Positions 9,235 through 18,634 are shown, counted from the stretch's first letter. The stretch: DNA of 64,000 nucleotides from Marinobacter daepoensis DSM 16072 (GCF_000421165.1 NZ_ATWI01000011.1:1-64000); one strand, 5' to 3'. Program-made: numbers and translations. The notes: generated by a model not told the origin, from the letters alone.

Positions 9235-9933
9235 TTACTGGGGGGTATTGCTGCCTTTCAGGCGGGCCAGTACGTCGTTTACCGCGTCCTGCTCGCCGTC
9301 GATGCCAGCGGCCTTCAGTTTCTCATCAAGGTCTGCACCGGTGAGCTCTTTCTCCAGTGTGGCGCTGGCGGTCTGGCGGTCCTCTTCACGGGCCTGGCGT
9401 TCACGAATCCGCTCCAGCGTCTCCTTGGCCGTGCTCAGAGACGACTGCTGGCTGTTGATGTTGGTGTCAATCTGGGCCGTGGTGCGCAGTACCCGCTCGT
9501 TGGTTTTCACCACCTGCAGTTCCCGGCGGTAGTCGGCCAGTTGTTTCTCGGCCTTCTGTACCCGGTCTTTCAGGCCGGCGATGCGTTGTTGCAGCAGTTC
9601 CCGTGTCTGGGTCAGTTCAGTCGCACGCCGTTCGTGGCCAACAATGCGTTCGGCCACTTCCCGGGCCAGCTCTTCCTGGCCGGCGGCGATGGCCTTTCGG
9701 GCATCGTCCTCGCGCTTGCTGGCGCTGTCCTGTTCGGTGCGGATCTGGCGGGCCAAAGATGCGGCTTCCGCCATCAGGGACGCCAGTTCGTGCTTGGCCT
9801 GCTTCAATTCCTGCTCGGAATCCCGCAGTTCCTGTTCCAGAATCCGGTTGCCTTGGCTGTCGACCACCGCTTCGCCCAGCTCGTTGACGCCGCCGCGCAT
9901 GGCGGTCAGAATTTTCTTCAGTACCGTTCTCAT
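9235..9933 (-). CDS. PspA/IM30 (YjfJ-like) membrane-remodelling protein
   Basis: A 232-residue protein that is almost wholly coiled coil. The N-terminus (MRTVLKKILTAMRGGVNELGEAVVD) is the amphipathic helix region of the PspA/IM30/Vipp1 family, and residues 35-195 are the long charged helices that form the ESCRT-III-like hairpin. Such proteins bind stressed inner membranes and form rods or rings. ATG at 9933 is chosen because GAGGG lies upstream; the TTG at 9951 overlaps the preceding stop. It follows the DUF2170 gene by 14 bases, the same order as yjfI-yjfJ in E. coli. No PspF-like activator or sigma-54 site was seen, so regulation differs from the classical psp operon. Confidence 0.9.
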   Translation of the reverse strand: MRTVLKKILTAMRGGVNELGEAVVDSQGNRILEQELRDSEQELKQAKHELASLMAEAASLARQIRTEQDSASKREDDARKAIAAGQEELAREVAERIVGHERRATELTQTRELLQQRIAGLKDRVQKAEKQLADYRRELQVVKTNERVLRTTAQIDTNINSQQSSLSTAKETLERIRERQAREEDRQTASATLEKELTGADLDEKLKAAGIDGEQDAVNDVLARLKGSNTPQ

Positions 9934-9947
9934 GTCTTTGCCCTCAC

Positions 9948-10352
9948 TCAAGCCAGATAATCTTCAAACGTCTGTAACAGGTCGATGGCATTCTCGGCGA
10001 GCGTTACCAGTTCCTGCATGATCTCGCTGGTGCCAGAGGCGGGACTGAGCGCGCCGTAGACCACATAATGTTGGCCGGTCTTGCCCAGTGAACTCAGCGG
10101 CATGGGGACGCTGAGGCGCAACATGTTCTCATGCAGTTCGTTCAGGCGTTCGGGTTTCAGTTCCTGTTCGTCGAAAAGGTACGCAAGGCACAGAATCTGA
10201 GTGTCGGTTACCGTAATGTAGACCGGTGTTTCTTCGGCACCGGAAACCGTTACCTGCAGCACCGGCTCTTCACCGGCAATGGGCATCACATCGAAGGTTC
10301 GGCCGGCATGGGTGGCATCGCCCAAGGCCAGGGTGAGAGATTGGGTATCCAC
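9948..10352 (-). CDS. DUF2170 family protein (YjfI-like)
   Basis: A 134-residue soluble protein matching the DUF2170 (YjfI) family, with TDTQILCLAYLFDEQ in the middle and the ending LLQTFEDYLA. Its biochemical role is unknown; the family is consistently linked to PspA-like genes. The start is GTG at 10352, preceded by AAGGAG with 6-7 bases of spacing. It is the first gene of the leftward unit and lies opposite the YqiJ-like gene across a 204-base divergent promoter region. A sheet of paired TVTDTQ/VYITV strands suggests a compact alpha-beta fold. I would expect it to act in the cytoplasm as a chaperone or regulator of the PspA coat, which is inference. Confidence 0.82.
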   Translation of the reverse strand: MDTQSLTLALGDATHAGRTFDVMPIAGEEPVLQVTVSGAEETPVYITVTDTQILCLAYLFDEQELKPERLNELHENMLRLSVPMPLSSLGKTGQHYVVYGALSPASGTSEIMQELVTLAENAIDLLQTFEDYLA

Positions 10353-10442
10353 GAATAGCTCCTTCCTGTGGCGTTTAAATCGGTTCGGCCGATTCGGACG
10401 AACCTTGTCCTGTTGCTTGACATTTTATGTCGATGGAACGAG

Positions 10443-10494
10443 TCTATACCTCGCAATTAAACATTTGCAAGAAATAGTTTGTTTACGTTATAAA
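10443..10494. promoter_or_regulatory. Back-to-back promoters sharing one -35 hexamer
   Basis: The palindromic hexamer TTGCAA (10465-10470) can serve as -35 for both directions. Leftward, TATAGA (complement of 10443-10448) lies 16 bases away, toward DUF2170/PspA. Rightward, TATAAA (10489-10494) lies 18 bases away, toward the YqiJ-like gene and flotillin. The stretch is much more AT-rich than its surroundings. Assignment is by sequence match only. Confidence 0.5.
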
Positions 10495-10498
10495 ACAT

Positions 10499-10521
10499 CG
10501 ACAGTCTGACAGCGACTGTCG
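10499..10521. promoter_or_regulatory. Inverted repeat just downstream of the rightward -10
   Basis: CGACAGT (10499-10505) and ACTGTCG (10515-10521) form a perfect 7-base inverted repeat with a 9-base centre. It lies at the expected transcription start of the YqiJ-flotillin unit, where a repressor could bind or a 5' leader hairpin could form. Confidence 0.45.
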
Positions 10522-10556
10522 CCCAGTGGATTTACCAGACGGATATCTGGTCACGT

Positions 10557-11183
10557 ATGGATACATTCTTAGCGGTTGCGTTTTCTTTCCCTACGGTGAT
10601 TTTCTCCGTATTGCTGTGTGTGGCCATCGTTTACTGGCTCATTTCCCTTGTGGGGCTGGGGGATATCGAGGCCGATGGCGATATTGATGCGTCGGGAGAT
10701 TTTAGTGGCCTGATGGTGACTCTGGGGTTGCAGGGTGTGCCTCTGCCACTCGTGCTGACACTGCTTTTTCTCTGTAGTTGGCTGGTGAGCTATTTCACCG
10801 TTCTGCTGTGGGGTGCCCTGGTGCCCGCCGGCTTTCTGTACTGGCTTTTTGGCTTTGCGGTTCTGGCGGCTGCGCTGATCATCAGCGTGCTTGTCACCGC
10901 CATGCTGGTCAGGCCGCTGCGGCCGCTGTTTCGGCGAGCTTATCTGCCCCCCCTTCAAAAACGCATTATCGGCACCGCCTGTGTCGTAATCTCAGCCACG
11001 GTTACCGAAACCAAGGGCCGTGCTGAGGCGGTGCTGGACGGCGCTCATCTGGTCCTTCAGGTTCGCAGCCATACGCCATTGTCGCACCGTGAACGGGCGG
11101 TGCTGATAGAACATATTCCGGACAAAAACGCCTGGTGGGTGGTTCCGGAATCCGAATTCCTGGCCGGTGACTCGGCCGGTTAA
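10557..11183 (+). CDS. YqiJ-like inner-membrane protein with C-terminal OB-fold (NfeD-related)
   Basis: A 208-residue protein with hydrophobic segments at about 10-33, 62-80 and 84-118, then a soluble C-terminal domain (about 135-205: RIIGTACVVISATVTETKGRAE) typical of the OB-fold of YqiJ and NfeD proteins. These are the standard partners of flotillins and are thought to anchor or organise them in the inner membrane. An acidic loop (GDIEADGDIDASGDF) lies after the first helix. The flotillin starts 42 bases downstream, as in the E. coli yqiJ-yqiK pair. The Shine-Dalgarno match is poor. Family assignment is good; direct function is unproven. Confidence 0.85.
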   Translation: MDTFLAVAFSFPTVIFSVLLCVAIVYWLISLVGLGDIEADGDIDASGDFSGLMVTLGLQGVPLPLVLTLLFLCSWLVSYFTVLLWGALVPAGFLYWLFGFAVLAAALIISVLVTAMLVRPLRPLFRRAYLPPLQKRIIGTACVVISATVTETKGRAEAVLDGAHLVLQVRSHTPLSHRERAVLIEHIPDKNAWWVVPESEFLAGDSAG

Positions 11184-11225
11184 TCCCGCACCTACATTCC
11201 ACAACCAGCGCAGGAGAATGACTAA

Positions 11226-13229
11226 ATGGATTTATCTTGGATGATGCCGGCAATCATGACCGTTGGGGTCCTGGTTCTGCTGATTTTGGGCATACTGACT
11301 TTGTTCAAGGCATTCTACCGCAAGGTAGACCAGGGGCAGGCCCTGATCGTGAACGACCTTTCGCCCACGCCCAAAGTGTATTTCACCGGGGCGATGGTAT
11401 TACCCGTGATTCACCGTTCCGAGACCATGAAAATCTCGGTGATCACTCTGGAACTGAACCGGACTGGCAAGGAAGGCCTGATCTGTAAAGACAACCTGCG
11501 GGCCGACATTACGGTGGCCTTCTACCTGCGCGTCAACGAGACCCAGGAAGACGTATTGCGGGTTGCCAAATCGGTGGGTGTTGGCCGGGCTTCCGACCGC
11601 GACGCGGTGAACGAACTGTTCAACGCGAAGTTCAGTGAAGCGCTGAAAACGGTGGGTAAAAAGCTGGAGTTCATGCAGCTGTTTGAGGAGCGCCAGCGCT
11701 TCCGCGACTCCATCGTAGAGACCATTGGGGAAGATCTGAACGGCTACATTCTGGAAGACGTGGCCATTGATTACCTGGAGCAGACGCCCAAGACCTCGCT
11801 GGACCCGAACAACATTCTGGATTCCGAGGGTATCAAGCGCATCACCGAAATTACCGCGCTGCATAATGTGGAAACCAACCGGCTGGAGCGGGATCAGGAG
11901 CTGGAAATCCAGCGCAAGAACGTGTCAGCCCGCGAAGCGTCTCTGGAACTGGAACGTAGTCAGGCCGAAGCCGAAGCCCGTCAGCGCCGGGAAATCGAAA
12001 CGCTGCAGGCCCGGGAAACCTCGGAAACCGAGCAGGTGCGTGAGCAGGAGCGGGCTCGTGCGGAGTCTGCCCGCATCAAGACCGATGAAGAGCTGTCGAT
12101 TGCCGACGAGAACAAGCAGCGCCAGATAGAAATGGCGATGAAGGCGCGTGAGCGCGCGGTGCAGATCGAGGAAGTCCGCATTCGCCAGGCGCGGGAGCTT
12201 GAGGATGTGAACCGTGAACGGGCGGTGGAAATCGAACGCATTGGCATGGAAAAAGCGCTGGAAGAAGAGCGCAAGGAAATTGCTGACATCACCAGCCAGC
12301 GTATTGCGGTTGAGCGCAACGTGGCCGAAGAGGAAGAGAACATCAAGGATGTTCGCAACCGTTCCGAAGCGGATCGTCTGAAGGTGAAGAAAGTGGTGGC
12401 GGCGGAAGCCGAGGCCGAAGAGCAGAAACTGAAAGATGTGAAAGCGGCAGAAGCGGCGTTTGAGCGCTCCAAGCTGGAGGCCGAGCAGATTCGCGTGACC
12501 GCGCAGGCGGAAATGGATGCGGCCGAGAAGAAATCGGTGGCGGATGAAAAACTGGCTCGTGGTCATCAGGCCATGGCGGCGGCTGATGGCCTGGCGGAAG
12601 CTCAGGTCAAGGAAGCGCAGGCATCGGCCATCCGGGCTGACGGTCTTGCCCGTGCCGAGGTCAAGTCGGTGACGGCGAAGGCTGACGAAGAAGCGGGTAT
12701 GGCGGAAGTGCGGGTGCTGGAGCAGCGTCTGGAAACCGAAGCCATGGGCGAAGAGAAACTGGGACTGGCCAAAGCCGATGCCCGGAAGGCGATGGTGCTG
12801 GCTGAAGCCGAAGGTGAGCAGCGCATGGGCCATGCGAAAGCAGAAGCCCGCGAAGCCATGGCGAAAGCCGAAGCGGCTGGCCTGGTTGAGAAGCTCAAAG
12901 CCTACGACGGCATGTCTGAGGAGTCTCGTCACTTTGAGGAATTCCGCATGAACCTGGAGGTTCATGAGAAGGAAGTGATGGCTCAGATCGACGCTCAGAA
13001 GGCTGGCATGCTGGAGAATGGCCGCGTGATGGCGGCAGCTCTGAAAGATGCCAAGTTCGAAATGATCGGTGGCGATGGCGGTATTTTCGAGAAATTTGCC
13101 CAGGGCCTTGGGTACGGCAAAAGCGTACAGGGCGTGCTGGAGAAGTCTCCGTCGTTGCAGGCGGCGCTGTCCAACATTGCTGGTCGGGTGGCGGGTGACA
13201 AACCCAGCCGAAGCTCCGAAACGGCCTGA
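11226..13229 (+). CDS. Flotillin-family SPFH scaffold protein (YqiK-like)
   Basis: A 667-residue protein. An N-terminal membrane helix (about 5-25) is followed by an SPFH/band-7 domain (about 35-220, with GLICKDNLRADITVAF and the flotillin-type RFRDSIVETIGEDL). A very long coiled coil fills about 225-575, rich in Ala, Glu, Lys and Arg. The last 90 residues hold the flotillin-type ending FEEFRMNLEVHEKEV. Flotillins oligomerise on the cytoplasmic face of the inner membrane and organise microdomains. GGAG precedes the ATG by about 9 bases. It is paired with the YqiJ-like partner and followed by a hairpin and the giant ATPase gene. A second, unrelated SPFH protein is encoded at 20309-21715. Confidence 0.92.
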   Translation: MDLSWMMPAIMTVGVLVLLILGILTLFKAFYRKVDQGQALIVNDLSPTPKVYFTGAMVLPVIHRSETMKISVITLELNRTGKEGLICKDNLRADITVAFYLRVNETQEDVLRVAKSVGVGRASDRDAVNELFNAKFSEALKTVGKKLEFMQLFEERQRFRDSIVETIGEDLNGYILEDVAIDYLEQTPKTSLDPNNILDSEGIKRITEITALHNVETNRLERDQELEIQRKNVSAREASLELERSQAEAEARQRREIETLQARETSETEQVREQERARAESARIKTDEELSIADENKQRQIEMAMKARERAVQIEEVRIRQARELEDVNRERAVEIERIGMEKALEEERKEIADITSQRIAVERNVAEEEENIKDVRNRSEADRLKVKKVVAAEAEAEEQKLKDVKAAEAAFERSKLEAEQIRVTAQAEMDAAEKKSVADEKLARGHQAMAAADGLAEAQVKEAQASAIRADGLARAEVKSVTAKADEEAGMAEVRVLEQRLETEAMGEEKLGLAKADARKAMVLAEAEGEQRMGHAKAEAREAMAKAEAAGLVEKLKAYDGMSEESRHFEEFRMNLEVHEKEVMAQIDAQKAGMLENGRVMAAALKDAKFEMIGGDGGIFEKFAQGLGYGKSVQGVLEKSPSLQAALSNIAGRVAGDKPSRSSETA

Positions 13230-13241
13230 CACGGCAGACAT

Positions 13242-13274
13242 CCCCGGCACCTGAATCTGGGTGCCGGGGCTTTT
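13242..13274 (+). terminator. Intrinsic terminator or attenuator between flotillin and ATPase genes
   Basis: CCCCGGCACC (13242-13251) pairs perfectly with GGTGCCGGGG (13260-13269) around an 8-base loop, followed by C and TTTT. The short T run suggests partial rather than full termination, so the downstream ATPase may be made at lower level than the scaffold. Confidence 0.65.
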
Positions 13275-13312
13275 CGCTAACCACATGTTCCATTGGTTCA
13301 GGATGATTTGGT

Positions 13313-16300
13313 ATGTCGACGGATCGCACCGAGCTCGAAAGTATTGTTCAGGAAGGCTCTGCCTTTGAAACCATCAAGCGTCGGCTGAAAGAGCAGGGCG
13401 GGCAGCTGCGGGAGCAGGTGTCGGGGCTGAATCAGGCCCGTGAGGATATCTTCGGCAGTGCCGGCATGAATGTGCTGGGTCGGGCCCGGGTCCGTACCGA
13501 AAACAATGCCATTGCCCGGGATGTGGTGCGTCTGGGCGACAAGCTGTTGTTTGGTTTCAACCTGCAGCTTGGGTTGCGCAAAACCCTGGTCATTGAAGAT
13601 GTTTTTCGCCTGTATCACCTGAACGATGGTGACAGCGGGTTTGAGATGACCGAAGCGGCGATTGACGGGTCTTTCCTCAAGGATGACCGTTTCACCACCG
13701 ACTTCCGGGAACTTCAGCAGTACTACAATACCGCGACTCTGTCCCAACTGGTCATCCTCAAGGGCATGTTGCTGATGGCGTTCCGCATTGGCGACAAACT
13801 GGACGACCTGCGGGTTTTCCGCTGGGAACTTCAGCCGGACGGCGAGGTCAGCCGATACATTGATAACCGGGGGGAGCGGGATCTTTCCTACCCGGATCGT
13901 TTCAGTTTTCCTTGGGAAACGGTGGGCCGCGACAGTCAGGTCCAGGGCCGCTCTCCCCACCTGAACATCGCCGATACCCTGTTTGTGGATAACCTTCGGG
14001 GCAACATTACCTTCAAGGTCGAGAACAATACCGCAACGGGTGAGGGCATCTATTCCGACCCGGTGGAATCCGATTCTCAGTCACTGGACGACGCCACCTT
14101 TGATTTTGCCGATCTGGGCGAGATCCTGTTGGTGCGGATACTGCCTTTCAATGAAGAACACTGGCGTTATTACCTGTTCAACCGCACCGAGCGGAACATT
14201 GAGCGGGTGGATGCCATGGCCGGGTCGGTGGCCTCGCTGCCCGACAACCACGGCCTGATTTTTCCCTCTGGTTACTACCTGAGCACCGGAGAGCTGAAGA
14301 CCTTCCAGATTCCTGCCGGTGACTTCCGCCTCAAGCGCACCTTGCGGGCGCCCAATGGCGAGGACATGTTGTACGTGTTCTTTGAGCAGCGCACGGGCCA
14401 GGTGATCCTGTTCCGCTACAACCTGATCCGCAAACAGGCGGATGTGCCCTTGATCGGCCATGGTTACGCGTTGTTCGAAAACGGACATCTGGTGATTTTC
14501 AATGCCGACGCGGAGCCCACTCTGGTTCACCCGTTGCAGGTGTGGGAAACGCCGTTTACGTCGGAAAGTTTCCATGCGGCGGCCAATGTGGCCAACGATT
14601 CCGAGCTGGCCCGGATTGGCAATCCTGAACTGGTCCGCGGCATTGCGGAACTGAACACCGTCGTTACCCTGGTGGAAGGGGCTAACGCCAGTGAGCGGCA
14701 CTTTACCGGCCTGATTCGCACCGTTGACCGCATTCTGGATCAGTTTTTCTGGCTGTCAGCGCGTCAGGACGACGCGCTGTTTGTGAATTTGCACCAGCAG
14801 CTCAGCACCATTCGGGGCACCGCTGAGCTGGTGCTGGACGAGTACGAGAAAGTTCAGAGTATCCGGGCGCAGACTGAGGCGGCCATTACCGAAGTGGCGC
14901 AGGATCAGGGCGCGCTGATGCGCGACCTGAAACCCGACAGCTGGAAAGCACCGGACCAGTTCGTCAGTTATCTGGCGCGCCTGCGGGACCATCGCGGCCG
15001 GGTACGAACCCTCAACGACCGGCGCTACGCTGACAAGTCCCGCATCGAGACACTGGAACACGAGCTGACGCAAGCAGAAGACCGACTGACGGAGCGGACG
15101 TTCCGGTTCCTGGCGTCGCCGGAAGCTCTGGACGGGTACCGCCAGACGCTGACCGAGCTGCAAACGGCACTCGCGGAAGCCGACACCCGGGATGCCCTGA
15201 AGGCCATTGTCGATCGCTACCGGGAACTGACGGATGGCCTGGATATGATCCAGAGCATGCTGGCGTCCATGGGCGGGGACGATGCGGCGCTGGAAACCGC
15301 CATTACCGATAATATTTCCGGTATTTACGCCACCATCAACCAGCAGCGCTCTGAGGCGGAGATTCGCCTGAAAGAGCAGGGCAGTGCCGAAGCCCGGGCC
15401 CAGTTTGCCGCCCGCATCCGCCTGTTCGAGCAGAGTCTGGCCAACGGGGTCAGTGCCTTGTCGGACGTCCGCGAATGCGACGGTTTGATGACCCGGATGC
15501 TGGACCAGTTGCAGGAGCTGGAAAGCCAGTTTGGTGAGTACGACGAGTTTCTGGCTGCCATTCTGGAGCAGCGTGAAAATGCCCATGAGAGCATTGAGGC
15601 GCGGCGTCAGCAGTTGCAGGATCAGCAACAGCGGCGGGTCACCACGCTGACCGATGCCGCCGCCCGTATTCTCAAGAATCTGACCCGTCGCACGGAGCGT
15701 TTTACCAGTCCGGAAGAATTGCACGCGTTCTTCGCCTCCGATGCCATGGTTGCCCGGTTGCGCAGCATGGCCGGCGAGCTGCGGGAACTGGGTGCCGCGA
15801 TGGAGGCGGACGACTGCCTGGGGCAGCTGAAGGCGGCTCAGGACACGGCCCTGCGCAGTGTGCGCGACAAGGCCGATATCTTCGAGGATGGCGGTGCCAT
15901 CATACGGCTGGGCAAGCATAAGTTCAGCGTAAACCAGCAGGAGCTGGACCTGACGCTGATACCCCGGGACGACCATGTACTGTTGCATCTGACCGGTACC
16001 CAGTACTACGAACGCCTGGAGGAGCCGGAGCTGGACCGCCTTCGTGGCTACTGGAACATGAGCCAGCCGTCGGAGTCGGATAAGGTCTATCGCGGCGAGT
16101 ACCTGGCGTCGCTGGTGATCGACGAATTCCGGAAAACCGCCGATTTACCGGTGAATGTCGCGGACCTGGATGAACTGACCGATTTTATTCGCAAGTTCGC
16201 CTCACCCCGATACCGCGAAGGCTATGAAAAAGGCATTCATGACCGCGATGCGGCGCTGATTGTCAGTACCCTGTGGCCGGCCATTCAGAATGCCGGGTTG

Positions 16301-18577
16301 CTTCGGTTCAGCCCCAGCGCCCGGGCTTTGGGCATGTTGTTCTGGTCCCGGCTGAGTCAGCAGCCGGAGGCCGCACAGCAATTGCGCTCCCGTTGCCTGT
16401 CGGCGGGAATTCTCAGCCGCATGATGCAGTCTGGTGATCTTCTGGCGTCTCTGCAGCAGGAACTTGAGCCGAAGCTTGCCAGCTTTGTGGACAGCCAGGA
16501 GCTGGCACTCGTGGCACCGGGCAGTGCGGGGCGCAGCCTGGTCCGGTCGGCGGCGCATTACCTGGTGCAGCAACTGGCGGAAGAGGCAGAAACCTTCGAT
16601 CTGACCCGCTATGCCAGTGATCTCGCGTCAGGGTTTGTGGAAACCCTGAAACGGGATAACCAGTTTGCGCAATATCAGCAGGCACTTGATGTCGTGGCCG
16701 ATCAGCCAGCAGCCCGCTGGACCATCACCAGCCACTGGCTGAAAGCCTGGATGGCCAAAGCCAATCAGCAGCATCTGCTGCACTATCTGCCGGAAGCGGT
16801 GGCTGTGTTGAATGTGGGCGAGGGCGTGAAAACGTCCGTCCGCAGTGTTGAGCTGGCGTTCCAGATAGAAGGCCTGTTGGGCCAGCATCCGCGCATTGAA
16901 GAACGGACACTCAGCCTTCAGCTGGATGAGTACGATGAACGCCTGCGTTACCATCAGCAGGAGATCATCCCCGGCTGGCAGCAGCTGCAGGAAGTGCGGC
17001 ATCAGGTGCTGGAGAAATGGCGGGATCAGTTGCGGCTGAATGAATTCCGGCCCCGCCCGCTGTCCTCTTTTGTGCGCAACAAGCTGATCAGCGAAAGCTA
17101 TCTGCCGATCATCGGTGACAACCTGGCCAAACAGATGGGCACGGCGGGTGAAGACCGCCGCACGGATCAGTCCGGCCTGCTGATGATGATCTCGCCGCCC
17201 GGCTACGGGAAAACTACGTTGATGGAATACGTGGCCAACCGTCTGGGCCTGATCTTCATGAAGATCAACTGCCCGAGCCTGGGCCACGACGTGATGTCGC
17301 TGGACCCGGAGAAGGCGCCTCATTCCACCGCCGAAGCGGAGCTCATCAAGCTTAACCTGGCGCTGGAAATGGGCAACAACGTGATGCTGTATCTGGATGA
17401 CATTCAGCATACCCATCCCGAGTTCCTGCAGAAGTTCATCTCCCTGTGTGACGGCACCCGGCGCATTGAAGGGGTGTGGCGTGGCAAGACCCGTACCTAC
17501 GACATGCGGGGCAAACGTTTCTGTGTGGTGATGGCCGGTAACCCCTACACCGAGAGCGGGGATGTGTTCAAAGTGCCGGACATGCTCGCCAACCGGGCAG
17601 ACATTTATAACCTGGGTGATGTGCTGTCGGGCATGGAGCACGCCTTCGCTCTGTCCTACATCGAGAACAGCCTGAGCTCCAATCAGGTGCTGGCGCCACT
17701 GGCCACCCGGGGCATGGCCGACTTTTACCGGTTTGCGGACCTGGCCGAAGGCAAGACAGTGGCCGACTCGGACTTCGAACACGATTACAGTGCCGCTGAG
17801 CGGGACGAAATCGTGGCTCTGCTGAAGAAAATGATCCGCGTGCGTGAGACCGTGTTGCGGGTGAACCAGGCCTACATTGCCTCCAGTGCCCAGGCCGAAG
17901 CCTATCGCACCGAGCCCACCTTCAAGCTTCAGGGCAGCTACCGGAACATGAACAAGCTGGCCGAGAAACTGTCGCCAGTGATGAGTGACCGGGAGCTGGA
18001 AGCGCTGATCGATGACCACTATCAGGGGGAAGCCCAGCTGCTGACCTACGGTGCAGAAGAAAACTTACTCAAACTTAAACAGATGAGAGGCACCCAGACC
18101 GACGAGGAAGCGGCCCGCTGGCAGGCCATCTGCGAAGAATATCGACGCCGCCAGGAAGCCGGCGGGGATGAGGAAACCGGTGTCAAAGTGGTGCGTCAGT
18201 TGGGCCTGATTGCCGAGCACATGCAGCAACTTGGGCAACAGCTGGTCAGTGGCCTCGACACACCGCGTGCCCAGGAACCCGATCTGGACAAAGCCATCAG
18301 CCAGTTGTCCCGATCTCTGGAAACCGGCCTGACTGAAGGTCTGCAATCGGTGCAGCTGAATCCTGCCGTCACCGTCAATCTGGACAGCCCCCCGCAGGTC
18401 GGTGATGCTCTGATGGCGTTTGCGCGGGTATTCGAGGAATCGATCGTGCCGTTGGTGCAAACCATGGATGGCAAGCTGGATCTGGACCTGAAAACCCAGC
18501 AGGAAATGAGCCGTGTATTGCGAGTGATCCGCGACCTTCAGGACAGATTGCTCGCGCAGGACCGGGCTCAGAGCTAA
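13313..18577 (+). CDS. Giant AAA+ ATPase, annotated elsewhere as DNA repair ATPase (DUF3686 type)
   Basis: A 1754-residue soluble protein. The first 480 residues are mostly beta-rich and without enzyme motifs; about 490-870 is predicted coiled coil. The AAA+ module lies near 1280-1500, with Walker A SPPGYGKTT (about 1294-1302) and Walker B MLYLDDIQ (about 1358-1365), then FCVVMAGNPYTESGD, a sensor-like stretch. The C-terminal 200 residues are helical. The family carries the name DNA repair ATPase, but its constant partners are flotillin, PspA and YqiJ genes. A role in remodelling membrane scaffolds therefore seems as likely, and this is inference. It is separated from flotillin by an 83-base gap with a hairpin and precedes the first tail-anchored gene by 57 bases. 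Confidence 0.85.
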   Translation: MSTDRTELESIVQEGSAFETIKRRLKEQGGQLREQVSGLNQAREDIFGSAGMNVLGRARVRTENNAIARDVVRLGDKLLFGFNLQLGLRKTLVIEDVFRLYHLNDGDSGFEMTEAAIDGSFLKDDRFTTDFRELQQYYNTATLSQLVILKGMLLMAFRIGDKLDDLRVFRWELQPDGEVSRYIDNRGERDLSYPDRFSFPWETVGRDSQVQGRSPHLNIADTLFVDNLRGNITFKVENNTATGEGIYSDPVESDSQSLDDATFDFADLGEILLVRILPFNEEHWRYYLFNRTERNIERVDAMAGSVASLPDNHGLIFPSGYYLSTGELKTFQIPAGDFRLKRTLRAPNGEDMLYVFFEQRTGQVILFRYNLIRKQADVPLIGHGYALFENGHLVIFNADAEPTLVHPLQVWETPFTSESFHAAANVANDSELARIGNPELVRGIAELNTVVTLVEGANASERHFTGLIRTVDRILDQFFWLSARQDDALFVNLHQQLSTIRGTAELVLDEYEKVQSIRAQTEAAITEVAQDQGALMRDLKPDSWKAPDQFVSYLARLRDHRGRVRTLNDRRYADKSRIETLEHELTQAEDRLTERTFRFLASPEALDGYRQTLTELQTALAEADTRDALKAIVDRYRELTDGLDMIQSMLASMGGDDAALETAITDNISGIYATINQQRSEAEIRLKEQGSAEARAQFAARIRLFEQSLANGVSALSDVRECDGLMTRMLDQLQELESQFGEYDEFLAAILEQRENAHESIEARRQQLQDQQQRRVTTLTDAAARILKNLTRRTERFTSPEELHAFFASDAMVARLRSMAGELRELGAAMEADDCLGQLKAAQDTALRSVRDKADIFEDGGAIIRLGKHKFSVNQQELDLTLIPRDDHVLLHLTGTQYYERLEEPELDRLRGYWNMSQPSESDKVYRGEYLASLVIDEFRKTADLPVNVADLDELTDFIRKFASPRYREGYEKGIHDRDAALIVSTLWPAIQNAGLLRFSPSARALGMLFWSRLSQQPEAAQQLRSRCLSAGILSRMMQSGDLLASLQQELEPKLASFVDSQELALVAPGSAGRSLVRSAAHYLVQQLAEEAETFDLTRYASDLASGFVETLKRDNQFAQYQQALDVVADQPAARWTITSHWLKAWMAKANQQHLLHYLPEAVAVLNVGEGVKTSVRSVELAFQIEGLLGQHPRIEERTLSLQLDEYDERLRYHQQEIIPGWQQLQEVRHQVLEKWRDQLRLNEFRPRPLSSFVRNKLISESYLPIIGDNLAKQMGTAGEDRRTDQSGLLMMISPPGYGKTTLMEYVANRLGLIFMKINCPSLGHDVMSLDPEKAPHSTAEAELIKLNLALEMGNNVMLYLDDIQHTHPEFLQKFISLCDGTRRIEGVWRGKTRTYDMRGKRFCVVMAGNPYTESGDVFKVPDMLANRADIYNLGDVLSGMEHAFALSYIENSLSSNQVLAPLATRGMADFYRFADLAEGKTVADSDFEHDYSAAERDEIVALLKKMIRVRETVLRVNQAYIASSAQAEAYRTEPTFKLQGSYRNMNKLAEKLSPVMSDRELEALIDDHYQGEAQLLTYGAEENLLKLKQMRGTQTDEEAARWQAICEEYRRRQEAGGDEETGVKVVRQLGLIAEHMQQLGQQLVSGLDTPRAQEPDLDKAISQLSRSLETGLTEGLQSVQLNPAVTVNLDSPPQVGDALMAFARVFEESIVPLVQTMDGKLDLDLKTQQEMSRVLRVIRDLQDRLLAQDRAQS

Positions 18578-18634
18578 CCCGTTAACAAGGCAATAAAAGG
18601 ATGCTGCCAAGCGATGATCAAGGAAGATTTGTCT

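Noticed and set aside
9193..9960. Forward open frame opposite the PspA-like gene
   Set aside because: The PspA coiled coil on the other strand is well supported; the forward translation lacks any domain.
10353..10556. Sigma-54 promoter for the PspA-like unit
   Set aside because: A TGGCA-type element with a TTGC-type element at the right spacing was looked for on both strands and not found; sigma-70-like hexamers fit better.
11925..13286. Long reverse-strand open frame of 453 codons
   Set aside because: It lies opposite the repetitive, GC-rich flotillin coiled coil. Its translation is rich in His, Phe and Leu with no domain, which is typical of an antisense shadow.
16628..18019. Reverse-strand open frame of 463 codons opposite the giant ATPase
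   Set aside because: It lies opposite the Walker motifs of the ATPase and its own sequence shows no family.
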